Shown: positions 12,452 through 19,056 of the stretch, piece by piece
Layout: each line of letters begins with the position of its first letter
Position numbering within the stretch: the stretch's first letter is position 1
DNA from: a virus
Length of the DNA: 25,296 nt
IMG/VR virus record: IMGVR_UViG_3300010233_000185
Span: 2,129 to 27,424 of that record
Direction: 5' to 3' (one strand)
Notes under the pieces: generated by a model
The model's database searches: none
Told to the model about the DNA's origin: nothing
Seen by the model: the letters and a program-made list of their open reading frames with translations, nothing else
Program-made: the position numbers and the translations under genes

Positions 12452-14173
12452 TTATTTTACAGTAACCGTCAGTAAAGACCAATTTGCAGAGTTGTCGAAA
12501 CTGATCGGATATGAGCCTATCCGCGTGGACTGCTGATCGAAGATTTGTTCATCCCAATTCTGATTTTGTGAACAGAGCGTCGGGCTCGGACAGTTCGATG
12601 GGATAAACCAGCCATTCTGCGGATTCAGCGTGTTGACGCTGAGGAGCCCAACCGTATGCAGCAATTCCGTTGCTTGGGTGGTTGTGAAGTTTGCGCCGGT
12701 AGGAACTGTGCCGGTGCCTGCTACGCCGGATGGATGCTGGTCAACCGCCGTAACTCCTGCAATCTCCCGCGCGAATACAACGAAGCTTTGTCCCGCAGCG
12801 CCGCTCGCGGTAATAACGATCGATGTCCCTGTAGTAGCAATTCCGAAACAGGTATAGACCGCCAGGACGCCTGCCTGTGGAGTCGTCGTCACATAGGGGC
12901 TGTTGGCTGTTGCTGTACAGGTATCGGTACTGTGCGCAACCGAAACCAGCGTTACCGTTGGGCTTGTGGATTCAATGATTATATCGACAAGCAGTGTGTT
13001 TCCGGCCTTTGGCGCGGACCCCAAGGTACAAGTGACGACAGGACCAGCCCCGAACCCCCCGCACTCCGTACCCTGAACGCCCGGAACAGGCCCGAAGATC
13101 CCTTGGTACTTCGACCCTTGCAGGCTGATTAACCCGCTGACGCCATTGATCTGATTGTAAATCTGTTGTGTGAGTGGATGCTGTGCGGCGACCGTAGCTC
13201 CCCCGCTGACGTACTCGTATCCCTCTTCAAACATCATGATTCCACCGTAGCCGTTTGCTAGGGCATAGGCGGTTATCGTCTGAAGTGCCTCAGGGCCGGT
13301 GAAAGGCCACCATAGGCCCGCTCCTGGTATGCACCCGTTCGAGACATATTGCGAGTCCCACTGGTAGGTTGAAAGGCAAGCCACCGAGCCGAGCACGTTG
13401 TAATATCCGAAGTAGGAGACGGCCTGATAGGATGGCGGCGCTGGCTGAAGGACATAGCTCGTATTCCCCCATTCGCGGGCATAGTACGGTACCCCGACGC
13501 CGATTTTAGACTTCGGCACTCCCGCCGTTGTGAAAAGACCCAGCCGGTAAATGCATCCCAGATATGTCGGAGTACTGTCGTTCGGGTAAGCGTGCAAGGA
13601 GCCGTTGTACCAGCTTTGAGCCGTCCCAATATCTTGGTCATAACACTCTACATTGACCTGATCGAGTTTGGCATATTTCGCCCCGGCGACCGTCTCTTGC
13701 GCCGAATCCCCATAGACGGCCATCGTTATGACACCCCCCGGATGGTAGATCGTATCAAGAGCGTCAATCCACGCTTCATAGTCTCCAGGAACCTCAAGTG
13801 ATTCTAAGTCAAGGTCCACACCGTCGTACCCGTCCGCCGTAGTAAGTGTGTGAATATTTCCAACAAATGTACTCAGATTCCCCGACGTAATACATGCTGC
13901 CACGTTTGCCGCAGGAAGGCCAATCGAGACAATGGCTTTCTTTCCAGCCGCGTGCGCTGCCGCAGTGAACACCGTTGGCGAGACAAGGCCGGAAGTATCC
14001 AGACTGCAATTTGAATTCGTCAGAACAGTGCCGTGTATGCCAAGGGAAATCAGGGTCCAAGGCATTGAGGTAACTGGCATTGTGCTAACGCTGTCTGGGA
14101 TGTTGTAATCCGATACCCAGAACGTCGCCCCAAGTTGGGACGCGAGGATAAGAAATAATCCGAGTCGTTTCAT
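12452..14173 (-). CDS. Secreted GH18 chitinase-like glycosidase with C-terminal accessory domain
   Basis: The 573-residue product has a signal peptide (about 1-17) and a glycoside hydrolase family 18 barrel to about residue 355. The catalytic DxxDxDxE motif is present as DGVDLDLE (D117, D120, D122, E124). KIGVGVPYYAREW and GLWWPF, GGIMMFEEGYEY give later barrel strands. GH18 enzymes cleave beta-1,4 bonds next to N-acetylglucosamine with substrate-assisted catalysis. The C-terminal ~210 residues are a separate beta-rich domain nearly duplicated in the next gene upstream (14170-14940). In a tail-gene cassette the enzyme probably degrades a cell-surface or environmental polymer. The gene is GC-rich compared with its surroundings and contains no palindrome copy, which suggests recent import. 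The start is coupled by ATGA. Confidence 0.85.
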   Translation of the reverse strand: MKRLGLFLILASQLGATFWVSDYNIPDSVSTMPVTSMPWTLISLGIHGTVLTNSNCSLDTSGLVSPTVFTAAAHAAGKKAIVSIGLPAANVAACITSGNLSTFVGNIHTLTTADGYDGVDLDLESLEVPGDYEAWIDALDTIYHPGGVITMAVYGDSAQETVAGAKYAKLDQVNVECYDQDIGTAQSWYNGSLHAYPNDSTPTYLGCIYRLGLFTTAGVPKSKIGVGVPYYAREWGNTSYVLQPAPPSYQAVSYFGYYNVLGSVACLSTYQWDSQYVSNGCIPGAGLWWPFTGPEALQTITAYALANGYGGIMMFEEGYEYVSGGATVAAQHPLTQQIYNQINGVSGLISLQGSKYQGIFGPVPGVQGTECGGFGAGPVVTCTLGSAPKAGNTLLVDIIIESTSPTVTLVSVAHSTDTCTATANSPYVTTTPQAGVLAVYTCFGIATTGTSIVITASGAAGQSFVVFAREIAGVTAVDQHPSGVAGTGTVPTGANFTTTQATELLHTVGLLSVNTLNPQNGWFIPSNCPSPTLCSQNQNWDEQIFDQQSTRIGSYPISFDNSANWSLLTVTVK

Positions 14174-14940
14174 TTGATGGACACCGATAGCAAAGACCAG
14201 TTCGCGGCATTGTCAAACGTCGTGAAGTATGGCCCGGTTGCGGTTACGATCTGATCGAAAATCTGCTCCTCCCAGTTTTGGTTCTGCGAACAGGCGGTAG
14301 GAGAAGGGCAATTCGCCGGGATGTACCAACCGTTCTGGGGGACTAGAGAGCCCACGCTTAACAGGCCATTCGTATGCAGGAGTTCGTTGGCTGTCGTAGT
14401 CGTAAAACTCGTACCCGTTGGCGTTGTACCAGTCCCACCCGCGCCCGTTGGATGTTGGTCTACTGCCGTCGCATTCGCCAGTTCCCTCACAAAGGCGATG
14501 AAGCTTTGCCCCGGCGTTCCGCTAGCCGTGATGACAACTGCGGTCCCCGTAGTGGCAAGATTGAAGCACGTCCAGATCGACAGCACTCCGACTTGTGGGT
14601 AGGTGGTCGTGTACGGGCTGTTGGCGGTAGCTGTGCATGACGTGCTATCTCCCGTATGGACCACCGAGCTTATGGTGATTGCGGGAGACGTAGACTCAAC
14701 GATGATATCCACCAGAAGAGAATGCCCCGATCCCGTAGCGGGGGCGTGTCCGAGAGTACATGTGATGGCAGGACCCGCCGCGAATCCGCCACACTCGGTA
14801 CCTTGAACAGGCTCCGGCACAATTACAGTAGGCTTGCCATTGTGGGGGAATGCGGTAACAATCTGCCCATTAAGACTGATCATTAATAAAAGTGTAATGA
14901 TTACAGTCTTGAGCATTATAAATGGGATCAGGATTTTCAT
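14170..14940 (-). CDS. Secreted beta-rich protein, paralogue of the GH18 C-terminal domain
   Basis: The 256-residue product has an N-terminal signal peptide (the hydrophobic run [18 protein letters not shown] begins at residue 9). One domain follows that closely matches the C-terminal domain of the GH18 protein: both contain VQGTECGGF, then GPxxTCTLG, DQHPxG, LLHTxGLLSV, CSQNQNW and EQIFDQ. Conserved cysteines and aromatic residues suggest a secreted beta-sandwich, perhaps carbohydrate-binding, though that is not shown. The ATG overlaps the upstream stop as ATGA. A palindrome copy in the signal-peptide codons is shared almost base for base with the neighbour at 14937-15686. The 5' end is AT-rich and the body GC-rich. 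Confidence 0.7.
   Translation of the reverse strand: MKILIPFIMLKTVIITLLLMISLNGQIVTAFPHNGKPTVIVPEPVQGTECGGFAAGPAITCTLGHAPATGSGHSLLVDIIVESTSPAITISSVVHTGDSTSCTATANSPYTTTYPQVGVLSIWTCFNLATTGTAVVITASGTPGQSFIAFVRELANATAVDQHPTGAGGTGTTPTGTSFTTTTANELLHTNGLLSVGSLVPQNGWYIPANCPSPTACSQNQNWEEQIFDQIVTATGPYFTTFDNAANWSLLSVSIK
14891..14918. repeat. Leader repeat A (pairs with 15661-15688)
   Basis: 28 bases, 27 of them identical to 15661-15688. They encode the start of a signal peptide, Met-Leu-Lys-Thr-Val-Ile-Ile-Thr, and contain the 13-bp palindrome. Only the first few codons are shared; the gene bodies differ. Confidence 0.85.
14893..14905. repeat. Palindrome TGTAATGATTACA, copy 10
   Basis: Perfect copy in the signal-peptide codons of the 14170-14940 gene ([10 protein letters not shown]). 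It is part of a 28-base segment repeated at 15661-15688. Confidence 0.9.
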
Positions 14941-15686
14941 TGTGGCAAGCTAAACGTAATGACAATACGAAGGCTCTTGGTCGTGCCGTCCGCTGTGCTG
15001 ATATTATCGTCAATTGTGCCAAGACTCCCAAGCGTTGGTGTACCGTTTAGCGTTCCGGTGGCCCAACTTCCAGTCCCGCAGGTAAGTGCTCCGGTCAGGA
15101 TAGAATTCGATCCTGCACCAGTGATGATCGGATTAACGCTCGTAGCACCACTTACATTCAAACATTTAACGGACGTAATTGTGGCCGTCTGCCCGAAGAC
15201 GTTGTAACAGGAATAGAGTTCGGAATCGATAGCCTGAATCACTCCTGCTGCACCGCTGCCAGTGATGTGAACTTCACAGGATCGGACGAACGCAGACAGA
15301 GGAAGCATCTGCGCGACGATGGCCCCAGCGGAATTAACCTCAACCGGCAGATGCAAAGTGCTGTCAAAGCACATAGCTTCTGAACCAGTCGCCGGGGGTG
15401 TGATCATCGTGCAGTCCTGCTCCGCACCTTGCGCGAGGAATGCACCAGTGGGAACAGGGGGTCCAGTTGCCCCCGTTACGCCCGTCGTCCCTGTATCACC
15501 TTTGGCCCCAGTTGGGCCGGAAGGTCCGGTTGGGCCAGTGGCTCCTGTTGGACCTTGACTGCCACCTGAGTTATTAGATCCAAATATACGGGTAGGCCCA
15601 TCATTTATCTGCTCTTGAGCATACGCCGAGAATGCCACATACCCAGAAACTAGTACTAGGAGTGTAATGATTACAGTCTTAAGCAT
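14937..15686 (-). CDS. Secreted collagen-like protein
   Basis: The 249-residue product has a signal peptide ([20 protein letters not shown], Ala-Tyr-Ala-Gln near cleavage) and a linker. It then has about 12 Gly-X-Y triplets ([20 protein letters not shown] and on to TGATGP, about 45-80), then a Gly/Thr/Ser-rich C-terminal domain. Collagen-like stretches in phage tail fibres form trimeric stalks. With a signal peptide, however, the protein might be exported by the infected cell. The gene starts at the TAATG overlap with the preceding stop and ends in ATGA with the next. The palindrome lies in codons 5-8. The 5' end is AT-rich and the body GC-rich. Confidence 0.75.
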   Translation of the reverse strand: MLKTVIITLLVLVSGYVAFSAYAQEQINDGPTRIFGSNNSGGSQGPTGATGPTGPSGPTGAKGDTGTTGVTGATGPPVPTGAFLAQGAEQDCTMITPPATGSEAMCFDSTLHLPVEVNSAGAIVAQMLPLSAFVRSCEVHITGSGAAGVIQAIDSELYSCYNVFGQTATITSVKCLNVSGATSVNPIITGAGSNSILTGALTCGTGSWATGTLNGTPTLGSLGTIDDNISTADGTTKSLRIVITFSLPQ

Positions 15687-15688
15687 TA
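15661..15688. repeat. Leader repeat B (pairs with 14891-14918)
   Basis: The second copy of the 28-base leader, one base different, at the start of the collagen-like gene. Confidence 0.85.
15663..15675. repeat. Palindrome TGTAATGATTACA, copy 11
   Basis: Perfect copy at codons 5-8 of the collagen-like gene, read as Val-Ile-Ile-Thr in its signal peptide. Confidence 0.9.
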
Positions 15689-16189
15689 GGGCTGTGTCCT
15701 TTTCCCATAAAACTCAATATAAGCATTCCCTGTAACAGTAGATATAGTTATACTCAAATTGGTATTGATCCCTGTATTACCCATTAGGTAGGTAGGATAA
15801 TAAACAACTACAGTGCAAGCAGCGTTACACACATCAGCATCAATTACTGTTCCACCTGATAAGGTTACTGCTGTCCAAAAGGTTACTGTTAGAGGAGTTA
15901 CATTAGGGACAGTGCCTACTGGAATAACTGTTCCAGCAGTACCGCTTGATCCCGTTACTCCAGTAGCGTTCTGAGTCTGAGTTACTGTACACGCTGCGGG
16001 GCAAATAATCTTGGCATACAAAACAGTAATCTGATCTGCAACAGTAGCAGGTTGTTGGAGAGTAGCCGTAGTCCCAGCAGAGGATAGGTTAACTGCCCCC
16101 GTTCGGGCTACAAAATAAGTAGGGAGTTGGCAGAAAGCTGGAATGGAGTAAAGAATCAAAATACTTACTAGTCTTTTAAATGTAATCAT
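15686..16189 (-). CDS. Small secreted beta-rich protein, 167 aa
   Basis: The N-terminus ([20 protein letters not shown]) is a signal peptide, and Cys20 near its end might be a lipidation or disulphide residue. The mature part is Thr, Val and Ala-rich with alternating hydrophobic strands and four further cysteines arranged as two close pairs (CPAAC, CNAAC). This suggests a beta-sandwich with tight loops. The start codon lies inside a perfect palindrome (5' TGTA-ATG-ATTACA), with GGGAGA upstream. No family is recognised. It lies between the tailspike and the collagen-like gene and may be an accessory tail or secreted factor. Confidence 0.65.
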   Translation of the reverse strand: MITFKRLVSILILYSIPAFCQLPTYFVARTGAVNLSSAGTTATLQQPATVADQITVLYAKIICPAACTVTQTQNATGVTGSSGTAGTVIPVGTVPNVTPLTVTFWTAVTLSGGTVIDADVCNAACTVVVYYPTYLMGNTGINTNLSITISTVTGNAYIEFYGKRTQP

Positions 16190-16193
16190 TACA
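16181..16193. repeat. Palindrome TGTAATCATTACA, copy 12
   Basis: Perfect copy. On the minus strand it contains the ATG start codon of the 15686-16189 gene. Confidence 0.9.
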
Positions 16194-16207
16194 TGTTCTC
16201 CCTAATC

Positions 16208-18493
16208 CTACCTACAAGCGGTGGTCTTTCTAACTATATTGTCGGAACCGTCTATGCAAACAAAATCAAAAGCACTAGATGTAGTGGGAATATTCACGTT
16301 AAAATTTCCTCCACTAGGAAGACCAATTGAGTAGGTCTTGGTGGGGGAAGTTCCAGTACCCAAGAGGAGTTGCTCTGTAACTGTGGGGAATTGTATAGCC
16401 GCTCCATCCCAATAGGTGCCTCTGTAGACAATAGGAGAAGAGCTATAATTACCTGAAATACTTGTAGCGTGACCTAATTCCCCAGCAATACCCAAGGCAA
16501 CTGGAACAGAAGTATTCTGAGGGGGCATAAAAGGAAACAGAAGATTATATGTGGGAGGGGGAGTATCAGGCCCAGAAGAGTTCTGGCTTTGCCATGTTAG
16601 GGGTTGTAATTTCCCCATATTATCTACATAAAAAGTTGTGAAACTTAAACCTGAAGGGGTTGTACCACTAATAACATTAACCTGCTGATGATAATCTGCC
16701 GGGAAGGATTGTTCGTAAGAAGCACTGGGATAATCCCCACTCATATTTCCGGGTATTTGAACCCCATTTACAGTGTCATTAACGAACAAAGTGTATAGAT
16801 AGGGGGACGCTTGGTACTGAAACATATTTCTTACCGCAGATCCAATAGTGTTGTTTTTTATTAACACAAGTTGGGGCTTAGGAGTTGGTGGATTGCCTGA
16901 GGCATTGGCTGGGAGTTGATCTATAATTACTTTGTTACTTGTAGATAGAGACACTCCCAAGTAATCATCCTCATCTTCTAGCATATTAAGATGGACATTA
17001 GCGCACTGAGAGCAATAGAATCCAGCATTGGGATCTCCGTCTGCATCCACATATGTCCCATTTGGATTTATATACTCTGCATTAGCTATCCCAGTCCAAT
17101 TAAGACCTACTACTCCATCCAGTTCTATTCCCGGACCCTGTGTAATAGCTACCGCTTCAAAATCTCCCATTGAGAGTAACCCAGAACTGCTAACTGTGTT
17201 GGGAAGAACAAGACCCCGCTTACCACAATTGATAACAACTGATTTATCTATATTTGATCCCTGTGCCCCATAGAATTTAATACCGGATGAGCTAGTATTA
17301 TTCCCATAGTAAAATCCCCCATTACAGTCCACCCAGATATGATTAATAATGGTCCCAAAACTAGCATTACCCCCCTCTGAATCCGGTATTACAGATAGCT
17401 CATATACTTCCGATCCACTTGTAGCCGTTCCCTGAGGCATAATAAAAGCTGTCATTGAAGGGGTAGAAGCAGTGATAGGAGTTAAGGTAGAATGCAGCCC
17501 AAAGTTATAAAATCCAACACCCTGTAGGGTAATCCCAGTGGAATATGCTACAGGATTCAATAGAAATGAACTCTGGGGAAACTGAAATTCACATACACGC
17601 TCCGGGTCACCTGTAACGAGTAGATGCCCATTGGGGTTAGCTGGGCAGGCATTTGCTGCTGCAAGGAATGCAGCTTTGTTAGTTGCCCCGCTTCCTGTTA
17701 CTGTCATTCCAAATTGGGTAGGTCCATAAACATTTGGTACCCCATTTGGGAATGCAAAAGAGAAATGTGTACCATCAAAGTTTGAGGCATCGTAGAATTG
17801 CTGCACAAGGGGAACAGTCGTATTCTGGGGCATATTAATTGTTGCCCCAGCCGCCGCTTGGATAGTACCTCCAAGGGACACAATATTACACCCAATAGTA
17901 GCCAAGTCCTCATTAGCTACGTTTAGCCAATGTTTGACAAACCCCAGAGGAACTCCAGTAGATTTTGATGCACTGCAAGCGGCTAATGGGGATGTGTAAA
18001 GGAAGTCCCAGATATATGTACTCCGTAGGGTAGTCTGGACAGTTGAAGTAGTAGACCCAACTTCGCTGAATCCTATGTAGGATGCCCCATTAGCCCCAGC
18101 CAACAAAGCTTGTAATAGGGATACCTGATTACAGATATTGTCCTGAGTCCAAAGAGTTACTGCCTGAGAATTCTGAGCTACAAACTTATAGCAGTTAGCC
18201 CCAATCCATATACCTGTTATAGTGCTGCCATTAACTGCATACCCAGAGGAATCAGTCCTCACTGGATTAGTATTAGGGGTAGTAAGAGTAGAATCTGTAT
18301 AGGTAGCTAGGAGGTTAGAGGTACCAGCATAGTATGTATACACATAACATCCAACACAGGGCAGTGCTACCCCAGTTGAAGCATCAATAAGCTGATATGG
18401 GGTAAAAGGTGCCGGTATCTGTGCGGGGGCTGTAATGATTACACTAAGTGCAATCACAGCCCAAGCAAGCACACGCCAAGCTAACAGTTTCAT
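16208..18493 (-). CDS. Tailspike-like protein with N-terminal signal peptide
   Basis: The 761-residue product has a signal peptide (about 1-25, ending TAPAQ). Next comes a region like the particle-binding part of podovirus tailspikes (PYQLIDASTGVALPCVGCYV, then LLATYTDSTLTTPNTNPVRT, about 30-75), and then a long Asn/Gly/Ser-rich central part with features of a right-handed beta-helix (HIWVDCNGGFYYGNN, IKFYGAQGSNIDKSVVINC). Such spikes bind and often cleave surface polysaccharide. The catalytic residues are not identified. A Sec signal on a tailspike is unusual. A promoter with a palindrome copy lies in the gap before it (18531-18555), and a second copy sits in the signal-peptide codons. Confidence 0.75.
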   Translation of the reverse strand: MKLLAWRVLAWAVIALSVIITAPAQIPAPFTPYQLIDASTGVALPCVGCYVYTYYAGTSNLLATYTDSTLTTPNTNPVRTDSSGYAVNGSTITGIWIGANCYKFVAQNSQAVTLWTQDNICNQVSLLQALLAGANGASYIGFSEVGSTTSTVQTTLRSTYIWDFLYTSPLAACSASKSTGVPLGFVKHWLNVANEDLATIGCNIVSLGGTIQAAAGATINMPQNTTVPLVQQFYDASNFDGTHFSFAFPNGVPNVYGPTQFGMTVTGSGATNKAAFLAAANACPANPNGHLLVTGDPERVCEFQFPQSSFLLNPVAYSTGITLQGVGFYNFGLHSTLTPITASTPSMTAFIMPQGTATSGSEVYELSVIPDSEGGNASFGTIINHIWVDCNGGFYYGNNTSSSGIKFYGAQGSNIDKSVVINCGKRGLVLPNTVSSSGLLSMGDFEAVAITQGPGIELDGVVGLNWTGIANAEYINPNGTYVDADGDPNAGFYCSQCANVHLNMLEDEDDYLGVSLSTSNKVIIDQLPANASGNPPTPKPQLVLIKNNTIGSAVRNMFQYQASPYLYTLFVNDTVNGVQIPGNMSGDYPSASYEQSFPADYHQQVNVISGTTPSGLSFTTFYVDNMGKLQPLTWQSQNSSGPDTPPPTYNLLFPFMPPQNTSVPVALGIAGELGHATSISGNYSSSPIVYRGTYWDGAAIQFPTVTEQLLLGTGTSPTKTYSIGLPSGGNFNVNIPTTSSAFDFVCIDGSDNIVRKTTACR
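18431..18443. repeat. Palindrome TGTAATGATTACA, copy 13
   Basis: Perfect copy in the tailspike signal-peptide codons, read as Val-Ile-Ile-Thr (residues 18-21). Confidence 0.9.
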
Positions 18494-18525
18494 AAAAGTG
18501 TCTCTATCTCCCGACAGTGACCTAA

Positions 18526-18555
18526 ATTACATTATCCCACAATGTAATGATTACA
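18526..18555 (-). promoter_or_regulatory. Tailspike promoter with operator-like palindrome
   Basis: On the minus strand TGG-GATAAT (18539-18531) matches an extended -10 element (5 of 6 for TATAAT). No good -35 is present. The perfect palindrome at 18543-18555 lies directly upstream, and an extra half-site makes the inverted repeat ATTACATT-ATCCCAC-AATGTAAT (18526-18548), so three half-sites cluster around the -10. The tailspike ATG follows about 38 bases downstream. Confidence 0.5.
18543..18555. repeat. Palindrome TGTAATGATTACA, copy 14
   Basis: Perfect copy in the 63-base gap between the ferritin-like gene and the tailspike gene, the largest gap in the late block. It starts 2 bases after the ferritin-like stop as transcribed. 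Confidence 0.9.
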
Positions 18556-18556
18556 G

Positions 18557-19054
18557 CTAAATCTTGGTTAGGATAAACTCTTTCTCTCCAACACTCTTTA
18601 TCTGAGCAAGTTTTTGCTCTAAATAGTCAATGGGAGCTTTACCCGAACTACCCCGCCATTCATCCTCATGCCACTTAATAAGATGCTCATAGAGATTACG
18701 GGTATTGTCATCCTTGACATCCATAGCCTGTGCTAGATACCCCTGCATAGCCTCTACAAGTTCTGTTTCTTTAGTTAATAGGTCTTCTAGTATAGGCGTT
18801 AGACTATCAGGAGATTTGATTGATGGGGATACCTTATAGGTGAAATCCTCATCCCCAAGGAACATAGCCCTACGTATTACCTTATTAATGTGGCTGTGGC
18901 ATTCATGTTGAAATTTTCCCAGCTTATCCCCAACACAATCGATTCCAAAATGCTTCAGTTTACGTTTACCAAGCTGGTAATGGTTATGAAGATCCTGAAG
19001 CATCCCAGCGGTATCAGAGAGGTTACCTAAAAGTTGTGCGTTTGTTTTGCCCAT
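18557..19054 (-). CDS. Ferritin/bacterioferritin-like four-helix protein
   Basis: The 165-residue product can be laid on bacterioferritin from end to end. Helix A is LLGNLSDTAGMLQDLHNHYQ. The helix B end HSHINKVIRRAMFLGDEDF parallels the usual KHADRYIERILFLEG. Helix C is LTKETELVEAMQGYLAQAM, and NTRNLYEHLIKWHEDE with IDYLEQKLAQIKSVGEKEF parallels the usual [20 protein letters not shown] region. The helix B His and a helix C Glu appear kept, but the helix B Glu looks like Cys, and a short insert (WRGSSGKAP) breaks helix D, so ferroxidase activity is uncertain. It lies between an ejection-protein gene and the tailspike. An alternative is an unrelated helical virion protein. Confidence 0.5.
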   Translation of the reverse strand: MGKTNAQLLGNLSDTAGMLQDLHNHYQLGKRKLKHFGIDCVGDKLGKFQHECHSHINKVIRRAMFLGDEDFTYKVSPSIKSPDSLTPILEDLLTKETELVEAMQGYLAQAMDVKDDNTRNLYEHLIKWHEDEWRGSSGKAPIDYLEQKLAQIKSVGEKEFILTKI

Positions 19055-19056
19055 TA

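Noticed and set aside
12630-13132. Long plus-strand ORFs inside the GH18 region
   Set aside because: They are antisense to a gene with an intact catalytic motif and signal peptide; their Cys/Arg-rich composition is typical of shadows in GC-rich DNA.
13273-13641. 122-residue minus-strand ORF overlapping the GH18 gene in another frame
   Set aside because: Low-complexity Arg/Ser composition with no ribosome binding site; it is a frame shadow of the glycosidase.
14891-15688. The two 28-base leader repeats as direct repeats of an insertion or attachment site
   Set aside because: Each repeat is in frame at the start of its own gene, and the stretch between is a normal gene, so a duplicated leader explains them better.
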